10,000 nucleotides of DNA from Magnetospirillum sp. (GTDB lineage: Bacteria > Pseudomonadota > Alphaproteobacteria > Rhodospirillales > Magnetospirillaceae). The stretch's first letter is position 1; each line of letters begins with the position of its first letter. The position numbers and the translations under genes are program-made. The notes under the pieces are model-generated. The model saw only the letters and a program-made list of their open reading frames with translations, searched no databases and was not told where the DNA came from. This document shows, in pieces, positions 1 to 5,488 of this stretch. Where the stretch lies: positions 1 to 10,000 of the forward strand of contig JAIWOG010000181.1 in assembly GCA_020217035.1 (NCBI GenBank). The letters are read 5' to 3'.

Positions 1-17
1 CCGTCAACCCCTTTTTT
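1..17 (-). promoter_or_regulatory. Second rrn-like -35 element, cut by the window edge
   Basis: The 17 bases match positions 138-154 exactly and contain TTGACG on the minus strand (2-7), again after an A-tract and GGGG. The matching -10 would lie outside the window, so promoter function cannot be confirmed here. The repeat and shared orientation suggest the downstream member of a tandem promoter pair. A 7-bp inverted repeat (arms 16-22 and 37-43) sits immediately upstream of it and could be a regulator site or a leader hairpin. Confidence 0.4.
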
Positions 18-115
18 CGAAGCACCCCGAAGTTTCCTTCGAACCACCTCCGCGAAGCCGTTGCCGCCCTCCGCGCCCCCAACCTCAAGATCACTCCGTC
101 CGTCGGGGAGGCCGC

Positions 116-144
116 TTTCTACGCCTGGCCAAGGCACCCGTCAA
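116..144 (-). promoter_or_regulatory. Leftward sigma-70 promoter, rrn-like (upstream copy)
   Basis: On the minus strand there is a -35 box TTGACG (139-144), a spacer of exactly 17 bp and a -10 box TAGAAA (116-121). An A-tract and GGGG lie directly upstream of the -35. A near-identical element recurs at 1-17 with the same orientation. Tandem strong promoters with this A-tract plus GGGGTTGACGG layout are characteristic of alphaproteobacterial rRNA operons, so transcription of an rrn operon left of the window is the likely role. That identity is inference, since no rRNA sequence is present. Confidence 0.55.
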
Positions 145-260
145 CCCCTTTTTTTACCGTCGTGTGACGGCCCCTGGAGGGGCGAACGAAATCTAAGCAT
201 AGGACGGTTGAGGGCAGGTGGCAAGAGGCAAAATGCTTTTACATCAACACCTTAGCCACT

Positions 261-302
261 CTATGGGTTGGGGGAGAAGTGCGTTTTACCCCCAATCCAT
301 AG
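261..302. other. Long inverted repeat / stem-loop after the SPOR lipoprotein gene
   Basis: Arms CTATGGGTTGGGGG (261-274) and CCCCCAATCCATAG (289-302) are complementary over 14 bp with one non-Watson-Crick position, around a 14-base loop. In a rightward transcript that position is a G-U pair; in a leftward transcript it is an A-C mismatch. The hairpin starts 12 bases beyond the lipoprotein stop codon, where a terminator or mRNA-stabilising 3' hairpin would be expected. Neither strand has a T-tract after the stem, so a standard intrinsic terminator is not supported. Confidence 0.5.
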
Positions 303-314
303 GTCAACACCCGC

Positions 315-1685
315 TCACAGGGTGGCAGGATCGCAAGATTGACGGTGCAGTTTCAGGGTCTTGCACATCTTGGTCGCCGCGGCTTTCGAGGCCAAGGGAC
401 CCACCAACACCCGCCAGCGTGAGCCGTCACTATAGGGACGATAGATGGCGTCGAACTTCCCCAGTTCCTCGGGGAACTTGCGCTTGATCCCTTCCCACAG
501 AACCCGCGCTTCGTCCTCGGAGCCTGCGTTGGCTACCGACACGCCCCACTTGCTTGAGGACTTGGCGGGCGCGGCCTTGGCGGGCTCCTTGGCGGCGGCG
601 GGAACAGAACTGGCCGGTCGCAAGCCCGTCACCGAGCCGTCCACCACCTGCTTGCCCATCTGCGTGTTGTAATGCTGGTCGATGGCGGCCTTTTCCTTGC
701 TCGCTTCCTCGCTGGTGATCAGGCCGGCCGACAGCAGCCGTTCGACCCGACCGATGGCCTGGCCCGCTTCCAGCAGATCCTTAGGCGGCAAGGGGGGCAA
801 CTCAGTGCGCCGAGGCTTTTCGGGAAGCAGGGCGTCGAGGATGGCGGTGCGCTCGACCGCATGCTCGGCTGGCGTGATGGCGCGGCCTTCCAGATTCTGC
901 GCCAAGGCCCGCAAACGGGCGGCGACGGCGTCTTCGGGCGGAATGGGACGGTCCAATCCGGTCGACTGTGCCTTGCCCGTATAAGGAAGCAGCGCCCCGG
1001 TATTGGCGGCACGACGGGCCCGGTACTCGTCAGGGGTGATCAAGGATTCGTCCAACAAGCGCTTCAGGATGCGGAAGCGTCCGGTGGCGTTGGCCTCGGC
1101 GGCGGAAGCGCTGGCCGAAGCGACGGGGAGCATAGGCCCGGAAGCGGCTTGCGGCCGCAGGCCCGCCCCCAAGGGATCGGCGTCACCGAATGGCAGGGGC
1201 GGCGCCCCCACCGCCGACGCCCCCGGCGGCTTACCCGATTCGGCGGCGCTGCGCGGCACGTAACGCCCGGTCATCTTGTCGATGGCCGCCATGTTGGCCC
1301 GCGCCACGTCCAGAACCGAACGCGGCATCACCACGCCGCCATCGCCTGGCGCCATGATCGAGCCGGGGATGTTGTTGGTGATGATGACCTCATAATATTG
1401 CCGCGCCAAGTCGTAGCGCCCCAAACCTTGATAGGCCAAGCCTGCCGCCAGCAAGGCGATGGGATCGCGGGAATTGTAGCGTAGCGCGGTCAGGGCGAAG
1501 CGTTCGGCGGTGGTGTAGTCGCCCCGGGTCAAGGCGCTCATGGCGCGGTCGGTGGCGTCGGAATTGACCACGCCTTCCACCGTGTTCTGCGTACCGTTGG
1601 GATCGAGCAATGCCTGGCAGCCGGCCAGGACGGCCAGCATGACGGCCGAGGCGGCGCCCCGGCGCAGACGAGAAAGGGTGCTCAT
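315..1685 (-). CDS. SPOR-domain lipoprotein with TPR-like and SHOCT-like segments
   Basis: Predicted 456-residue lipoprotein. A basic N-terminus and hydrophobic stretch lead to the lipobox Leu-Ala-Gly-Cys with the lipidated Cys at residue 23, so it should be exported and anchored to a membrane. Residues about 42-105 look like TPR helices (pattern around GDYTTAERFALTALRYN and GLGRYDLARQYYE). A Pro/Ala/Ser-rich linker contains three short helical segments resembling SHOCT motifs (about 203-226, 256-284, 311-337). Residues about 379-454 form a SPOR domain, a family known to bind denuded septal peptidoglycan. The start at 1685 was chosen because the lipoprotein signal begins there and AGGGGGA precedes it; the open frame runs to 1814 but the extra residues are not signal-like. 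An envelope or division role is inferred from domains, and no specific partner is visible. The gene is monocistronic here, divergent from the CYTH-CHAD gene. Confidence 0.85.
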   Translation of the reverse strand: MSTLSRLRRGAASAVMLAVLAGCQALLDPNGTQNTVEGVVNSDATDRAMSALTRGDYTTAERFALTALRYNSRDPIALLAAGLAYQGLGRYDLARQYYEVIITNNIPGSIMAPGDGGVVMPRSVLDVARANMAAIDKMTGRYVPRSAAESGKPPGASAVGAPPLPFGDADPLGAGLRPQAASGPMLPVASASASAAEANATGRFRILKRLLDESLITPDEYRARRAANTGALLPYTGKAQSTGLDRPIPPEDAVAARLRALAQNLEGRAITPAEHAVERTAILDALLPEKPRRTELPPLPPKDLLEAGQAIGRVERLLSAGLITSEEASKEKAAIDQHYNTQMGKQVVDGSVTGLRPASSVPAAAKEPAKAAPAKSSSKWGVSVANAGSEDEARVLWEGIKRKFPEELGKFDAIYRPYSDGSRWRVLVGPLASKAAATKMCKTLKLHRQSCDPATL

Positions 1686-1816
1686 CCTTTTCCCCCTAGT
1701 GCACTGATGCATTCGTTTTATGGGCCGATGTCGCGCGTAAGGGCCGCATAGGAATTCCAGCCCTAGAATGAAGCCAAGGCGTTCACACTTCCTTAATCGC
1801 GGCCCACAGGGCACGA

Positions 1817-1825
1817 TGATATAAG
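1817..1825 (+). promoter_or_regulatory. Possible extended -10 promoter for the CYTH-CHAD gene
   Basis: TGATATAAG fits the extended -10 pattern TGn-TATAAT with one mismatch and lies 23 bases before the ATG at 1849. No good -35 hexamer is seen at normal spacing. The transcript would have a leader of roughly 17 bases including a GGGGA ribosome-binding element. Confidence 0.3.
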
Positions 1826-1848
1826 GTTACGACCCTTGGGGACCCCTG

Positions 1849-3360
1849 ATGACCAACACCGAGACTGAGTTGAAGCTGGCGGTTGAGGCACGGGCGTTGA
1901 AGCGCGTGCCGCGCCTTGCCGCCATCGCCGCCGTCAAACGGGGCCGCGCGGTGACCCAAGAGCTGCTATCCACCTATTACGACACCCCCGACTTCGCCTT
2001 GCGTCAGGCCGGGGTGACATTGCGCCTGCGGCGCAAGGGCCGCGACTGGATTCAAACGGTCAAGGACAGCGGCGCCACCCATTCCGGGTTGTTCGAGCGC
2101 CACGAATGGGAAATGGTCCTGGCCCAGCCCAACTTGAACTTGCCCCATTTGCTGGCCACCGGCCTGGATGTGTTCAAGCAGGACGGCATCCATGCACAGC
2201 TTCAACCCTTGTTTTCCACCCATGTGCGCCGCACCGTCCACATCCTGGCCGGCGACGGGTGGGACGTGGAACTGGCGCTGGACGACGGCACCCTGAAAAC
2301 CGCCGAGGCCGAGCAAGCCATCGCCGAGATCGAGTTGGAAATGCGACACGGCCCTGCCCATATCGCCTTCCAACTGGCCGGCGCCATCGCCGCCGCCCTG
2401 CCTTGCCGTGTCTCGACCCAGGCCAAGTCGGATCGCGGATACGACCTGCTGACGCAATCGGTTCCACAAGCCATCAAAGCCAAGCCGCTGGCCTTGTCCG
2501 CCGACATGAACACGGGGCAGGCCCTGGGCGCCATCGCCCGCGACTGCGTCGGCCATCTCGGCGCCAACCAAGCGGCCATCGACGGCCCCTACGCCGCCGA
2601 GGCGGTGCACCAGATGCGGGTGGCGCTGCGTCGGCTGCGCTCGGCCCTGAAGATCTTCAAGAAGCTGCTGGACGAAACCGAGTTGGAAGGCTTGCGCGGC
2701 GAGATCCGGTGGCTGCTGGCGCAATTGGGGCCCGCCCGCGACGCCGAGGTGTTCCTGTCCGAGATCGTCGCCCCGGTCCACGCCGACCATCCCGACGCCC
2801 CGGCGCTGACCGAGTTGTGGCACGAATTCCAGCGTCGCCGCGATGCCGACCTGGTGGTTGCCCGGGCCGCCACCGCGTCGCCGCGCTTCACCTTGATGCT
2901 GCTGGAACTTGGGCGCTGGTCCCTGGCCCCGGCCGCCGAGGACAGCCCCCAAGCCCAGCTTCCCCTGCCTGTCTTCGCCGGCAAGGTGTTGCGACGGCAA
3001 TGGCGGCGCCTGTTGCTGGCCGGCGGCCGCGACCTCAACCACCTGTCCGCCCACGAATTGCATCAGCTGCGCATCCTGGGCAAGCAATTGCGCTATGGCG
3101 GCGAGTTCTTCGCCGGGCTTTATCCCAAGGCCAAGGTCAAGCCGCTGCTTTCCACACTGGCCAGCCTGCAGCAGAACCTGGGCGAGTTGAACGACCTAGC
3201 CGTCGCCGCCCCCCGGCTGGCCCGCTCCGGGGCCTCGGCGTCCTGGGGATGGGCCGCCGGCCTGATCTGTGGCTGGCACGAAACCCGGCGGCCGCATTTG
3301 ATGAAGGCGGCGCGGGCCGACTGGAAAATCCTGCGCAAGGCCAACCCGCCCTGGGATTAA
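1849..3360 (+). CDS. CYTH-CHAD domain protein, predicted inorganic triphosphatase
   Basis: Predicted 503-residue cytoplasmic protein. The CYTH domain (about 3-200) opens with the signature ExExK at E5, E7 and K9. It also has the basic LRLRRKG strand (58-64) and alternating acidic residues such as E160-x-E162-x-E164, as expected for a triphosphate-binding tunnel enzyme using divalent metal. The CHAD domain (about 218-492) carries conserved histidines and basic helices, for example the HQMRVALRRLRS segment from H254, RDAE at 297-300, and H405 through RILGKQLRY; CHAD domains are linked to polyphosphate binding. Fused CYTH-CHAD proteins such as E. coli YgiF hydrolyse inorganic triphosphate, so that activity is the best inference. 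The ATG is preceded by GGGGA at suitable spacing and by a divergent gene. The stop overlaps the convergent DUF4169 gene by 4 bp. Length is normal for the family. Confidence 0.9.
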   Translation: MTNTETELKLAVEARALKRVPRLAAIAAVKRGRAVTQELLSTYYDTPDFALRQAGVTLRLRRKGRDWIQTVKDSGATHSGLFERHEWEMVLAQPNLNLPHLLATGLDVFKQDGIHAQLQPLFSTHVRRTVHILAGDGWDVELALDDGTLKTAEAEQAIAEIELEMRHGPAHIAFQLAGAIAAALPCRVSTQAKSDRGYDLLTQSVPQAIKAKPLALSADMNTGQALGAIARDCVGHLGANQAAIDGPYAAEAVHQMRVALRRLRSALKIFKKLLDETELEGLRGEIRWLLAQLGPARDAEVFLSEIVAPVHADHPDAPALTELWHEFQRRRDADLVVARAATASPRFTLMLLELGRWSLAPAAEDSPQAQLPLPVFAGKVLRRQWRRLLLAGGRDLNHLSAHELHQLRILGKQLRYGGEFFAGLYPKAKVKPLLSTLASLQQNLGELNDLAVAAPRLARSGASASWGWAAGLICGWHETRRPHLMKAARADWKILRKANPPWD

Positions 3361-3533
3361 TCATCCAGCTTGTGACCGTCCAGTTCGGCCTGCCGTCGCT
3401 CTTCTTGCTGCCGGGCCGCCTGCTTTTCCGCCTTTGTGCGGCCAAAGGCGGCGCGGTTGACCTCGGCCTGCTTGCTTTTCTCGTCCCGCACCTTGGCCTT
3501 GCGCCAGCGGTTCAGGTTGACCACGTCCGCCAT
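3357..3533 (-). CDS. DUF4169 family small basic protein
   Basis: A 58-residue, highly charged protein starting MADVVNLNRWRKAK and continuing with NRAAFGRTKAEK (about 26-37) and ending near LDGHKLDD. This matches my memory of the DUF4169 family, small alphaproteobacterial proteins of unknown function with an NxxxxGRTKAE core and an LDGHxLD tail. It is largely helical and rich in Lys, Arg, Glu and Gln, with no signal peptide or membrane segment. The start at 3533 has GGGAGG six bases upstream. The same frame stays open to 3995, but that extension reads across the tRNA gene and is not coding. The last 4 bp overlap the end of the CYTH-CHAD gene tail to tail. No function can be assigned. Confidence 0.85.
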   Translation of the reverse strand: MADVVNLNRWRKAKVRDEKSKQAEVNRAAFGRTKAEKQAARQQEERRQAELDGHKLDD

Positions 3534-3615
3534 CCGGCACCTCCCTTTCCCGGTCAGAGTATCGCCACCCAACGGCGGCGGAACAGAAAAATGTCGGCGA
3601 AATGCAAAAACCCCC

Positions 3616-3644
3616 TTGCGCCCCCCAAAACCCCCTGTTATATA
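3616..3644 (+). promoter_or_regulatory. Promoter of tRNA-Asp
   Basis: TTGCGC (3616-3621) and TATATA (3639-3644) are separated by 17 bp. The predicted start near 3651 lies about 12 bases before the tRNA 5' end, a normal short leader for a tRNA transcript. Confidence 0.6.
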
Positions 3645-3662
3645 CCCGGCCCTCACGAGGTT

Positions 3663-3739
3663 GCGGGTGTAGCTCAGTTGGTCAGAGCGCCGGCCTGTCA
3701 CGCCGGAGGTCGCGGGTTCGAGCCCCGTCACTCGCGCCA
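3663..3739 (+). tRNA. tRNA-Asp (anticodon GTC)
   Basis: A complete 77-base tRNA with encoded CCA. The acceptor stem pairs GCGGGTG (3663-3669) with CACTCGC (3729-3735), including one G-U. The discriminator is G3736 and CCA is 3737-3739. The anticodon stem CCGGC/GCCGG (3690-3694, 3702-3706) encloses a loop with anticodon GTC at 3697-3699. The T-arm contains GGTTCGAGCC. It has its own promoter and terminator and so is a single-gene transcript. The gene creates misleading open frames on both strands of the kind often mis-annotated as proteins. Confidence 0.97.
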
Positions 3740-3759
3740 CCTCGGTGAGAAATCTGATC

Positions 3760-3802
3760 AAAAAGCCGACGCCGCCCCGACCAGGGCGGCGTCGGCTTTT
3801 TT
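3760..3802 (+). terminator. Intrinsic terminator of tRNA-Asp
   Basis: A perfect 14-bp GC-rich stem (3764-3777 with 3784-3797) with a six-base loop, followed by a run of six T (3797-3802). A-T pairs at the base extend the stem. It begins about 20 bases after the tRNA 3' end. The A-run at 3760-3764 gives a T-tract on the other strand, so it could also stop leftward transcription. Confidence 0.9.
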
Positions 3803-3999
3803 GTGCTTGGCGACAGAAAAATATCGCCCAAGTTTTAGACACAATAACAATTCGCCTATATTTTAAACCGGGAGCCAAGGGTCGCCCAGGCGAGGAATCG
3901 GATAAAGCCCATTTCCTGTGCTGAAATTGCCGCCAGACGCCCATGTTTTGACCAACTTGCTTGCGCCCATTTTTCAAGCATCGGCATATATCCATTGTA

Positions 4000-4012
4000 A
4001 ATCAATTGATTA
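4000..4012 (+). promoter_or_regulatory. IHF-like binding site upstream of amt
   Basis: AATCAATTGATTA matches the IHF consensus WATCARNNNNTTR at every defined position. Its first 12 bases are also a perfect palindrome. It lies about 50 bp upstream of the start point predicted from the sigma-54-like element at 4030-4044, where IHF bends DNA at sigma-54 promoters. The consensus is short and this stretch is AT-rich, so a chance match is possible. Confidence 0.35.
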
Positions 4013-4029
4013 GCATGCGGCTGCGCACT

Positions 4030-4044
4030 TGGCATGGTTGTTGA
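4030..4044 (+). promoter_or_regulatory. Sigma-54-like promoter for the ammonium transporter
   Basis: TGGCATGgttgTTGA resembles the sigma-54 consensus TGGCACG-N4-TTGC. The -24 GG is at 4031-4032 and the -12 G at 4043, with correct spacing; mismatches are T for C in the -24 block and A for the final C of the -12. Initiation near 4056 would give a leader of about 40 bases before the ATG at 4097. Ammonium transporter genes are commonly controlled by NtrC and sigma-54, which supports the call. I did not find a clear NtrC palindrome (TGCACC-N5-GGTGCA) upstream. Confidence 0.4.
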
Positions 4045-4081
4045 TGGCGCGCGCTCAAACCCCTTGCTGGGGGCCTTGGGT

Positions 4082-4087
4082 GAGGAG
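4082..4087 (+). promoter_or_regulatory. Ribosome binding site that sets the amt start
   Basis: GAGGAG ends nine bases before the ATG at 4097. It favours that start over the in-frame ATG at 4034, which lies inside the predicted sigma-54 promoter and has no ribosome binding site. Confidence 0.7.
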
Positions 4088-4096
4088 CCAATTCAA

Positions 4097-5380
4097 ATGG
4101 AAGTGACACGGTCTGGTGCGGATGTTCTTTTCGTTCTTTTGGGGGCCATCATGGTTTTGGCCATGCATGCCGGTTTCGCCTTCTTGGAAGTGGGAACCGT
4201 TCGAAAAAAGAACCAAGTCAACGCCCTGGTGAAGATTCTGACCGACTTCGCGGTCTCGACCCTGGTCTATTTCTTCGTCGGCTATGGCGTCGCCTATGGC
4301 ATCACCTTCCTGCATCCGGCCGCCGAACTGGTGGGCAAGGGCGACAACGCCAGCTTCGCCGCCAACGGCTACGACCTGGTGAAGTTCTTCTTCCTGGCCA
4401 CCTTCGCCGCCGCCATTCCGGCCATCATTTCCGGCGGCATCGCCGAACGCGCCAAGTTCTGGCCGCAATTGATCGCCACCTCGATCCTGGTCGGCCTGAT
4501 CTATCCGGTGACCGAGGGCATGGTGTGGGGCACCCGCCTGGGCTTCCAGGAAATGGTCACCGGATGGTTCGGCGTCCCCTTCCACGATTTCGCCGGCTCG
4601 GTGGTGGTGCACGCCTTGGGCGGCTGGATCGCCTTGGGCGCCGTGCTGATGCTGGGGGCGCGGCGCGGCCGCTATCGCAAGGATGGCCGGGTCGTCGCTA
4701 TCCCGCCGTCCAACATTCCCTTCCTGGCCCTGGGGTCATGGGTCCTGTGCGTCGGCTGGTTCGGCTTCAACGTCATGAGCGCCCAGGCCATCGACGGCAT
4801 TTCCGGCCTGGTGGCGATGAATTCGCTGATGGCCATGATCGGCGGCATCCTGACCAGCCTGGTCGTCGGCCGCAACGACCCCGGCTTCGTCCATAACGGC
4901 GCCCTGGCCGGCCTGGTCGCCGTCTGCGCCGGTTCCGACGTCATGCACCCCATCGGCGCCCTGGTCACTGGCGGCCTGGCCGGCGCCTTGTTCGTCTGGG
5001 CTTTCGAGATGTGCCAGGACAAGTGGAAGGTGGACGACGTGCTGGGCGTGTGGGCGCTGCATGGCCTGGGCGGCACCCTGGGCGGCCTGGCCTGCGGCTT
5101 GTTCGGCCTGGAGGCCCTGGGCGGCATGGGCGGCGTGAATTTCGGCGCCCAGTTGGTGGGAACGCTGACCGGCATCGCCATCGGCGCCGTCGGCGGCTTG
5201 GTGGTCTATGGCTCGCTGCGGTCGGTGATGGGCATCCGCCTGTCCGACGAGGACGAATTCATGGGCGCCGACCTGGCGATCCATCAGATCACCGCCTATC
5301 CGGAAGAAGCCACCACCGTCCACGATGACGGCCAGGCCCTGGCGGCGCGTGCCGCCAGCCGCGGGGCGTCCGCCGCCTGA
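4097..5380 (+). CDS. amt: Ammonium transporter (Amt family)
   Basis: A 427-residue polytopic inner-membrane channel with about 11 hydrophobic segments, moving ammonium/ammonia into the cytoplasm. Family hallmarks are present: MHAGFAFLEVGTVRKKN (23-39) near the N-terminus, the DFAGSVVVHALGG segment with D164 and the first pore histidine H172, WFGFN (221-225), and DDVLGVWALHGLGGTLGG with the second pore histidine H322. The pair H172/H322 corresponds to the twin-His pore of E. coli AmtB. The cytoplasmic tail with GIRLSDEDEFMGADLAIHQITAYPEE (379-404) is the kind that contacts the PII protein GlnK. No glnK or glnB gene is adjacent, which is unlike the common glnK-amtB pair. The mature N-terminus has no classical cleaved signal peptide. 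Control by nitrogen status is inferred from the upstream sigma-54/IHF-like sites. Confidence 0.95.
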   Translation: MEVTRSGADVLFVLLGAIMVLAMHAGFAFLEVGTVRKKNQVNALVKILTDFAVSTLVYFFVGYGVAYGITFLHPAAELVGKGDNASFAANGYDLVKFFFLATFAAAIPAIISGGIAERAKFWPQLIATSILVGLIYPVTEGMVWGTRLGFQEMVTGWFGVPFHDFAGSVVVHALGGWIALGAVLMLGARRGRYRKDGRVVAIPPSNIPFLALGSWVLCVGWFGFNVMSAQAIDGISGLVAMNSLMAMIGGILTSLVVGRNDPGFVHNGALAGLVAVCAGSDVMHPIGALVTGGLAGALFVWAFEMCQDKWKVDDVLGVWALHGLGGTLGGLACGLFGLEALGGMGGVNFGAQLVGTLTGIAIGAVGGLVVYGSLRSVMGIRLSDEDEFMGADLAIHQITAYPEEATTVHDDGQALAARAASRGASAA

Positions 5381-5406
5381 ACGAATCGCGGTTTTCCCCC
5401 TTGGCG

Positions 5407-5444
5407 GGGGCGGGTGATGGGGTAAACTGCCCCCAGCCCGCCCC
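5407..5444. other. GC-rich nested hairpin between amt and the kinase gene
   Basis: GGGGCGGG (5407-5414) pairs perfectly with CCCGCCCC (5437-5444), and an inner GGGG (5419-5422) can pair with CCCC (5431-5434). It follows the amt stop by 26 bases and precedes the kinase start by about 45. There is no T-tract, so it may be a Rho-linked 3' end or an mRNA-stabilising structure that uncouples kinase expression from amt; this is inference. Confidence 0.45.
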
Positions 5445-5488
5445 AAACCATCCATGCCGGGGTGCGGTCAAGGGGTGGGGTCGATCTG

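Larger units (their letters stand above)
1..314. other. Non-coding region left of the SPOR lipoprotein gene
   Basis: No credible gene is seen here; the short open frames lack ribosome binding sites and recognisable protein sequence. The stretch holds, from left to right, two copies of a 17-base element (1-17 and 138-154), a 7-bp inverted repeat between them (TTCGAAG at 16-22, CTTCGAA at 37-43), two small GC hairpins (157-170 and 171-182) and a long inverted repeat at 261-302. Positions 183-260 hold nothing I can name. The promoter-like elements point left, out of the window. Confidence 0.7.

Noticed and set aside
1..154. Direct repeat at 1-17 and 138-154 as a possible CRISPR or mobile-element end
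   Set aside because: Only two copies, AT/GC-tract rich, and each contains a promoter -35 box; tandem promoters explain it better.
672..1484. 270-codon rightward open frame opposite the SPOR lipoprotein
   Set aside because: Low-complexity Gly/Arg/Gln sequence without a ribosome binding site; the opposite strand has a lipobox and SPOR domain.
1686..1814. 43-residue N-terminal extension of the SPOR lipoprotein
   Set aside because: It would bury the lipoprotein signal inside the protein; the start at 1685 gives a standard signal and has a ribosome binding site.
1966..3087. 373-codon antisense open frame inside the CYTH-CHAD gene
   Set aside because: Gly/Gln-rich composition expected from reading a GC-rich gene backwards; the opposite strand has clear conserved domains.
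2106..3866. Long rightward open frame in a second frame of the CYTH-CHAD gene, running through tRNA-Asp
   Set aside because: It is an Arg/Pro/Gly-rich GC shadow, and its later part is the familiar false protein made by translating a tRNA-Asp gene (VAQLVRAPACHAGGRGFEPR).
3534..3995. Upstream extension of the DUF4169 frame on the minus strand
   Set aside because: It crosses the terminator and tRNA gene antisense; the family-like sequence and ribosome binding site begin only at 3533.
4034..4096. Longer N-terminus for the ammonium transporter
   Set aside because: The ATG at 4034 lies within the sigma-54-like element and has no ribosome binding site, while 4097 has GAGGAG and family-like sequence begins there.
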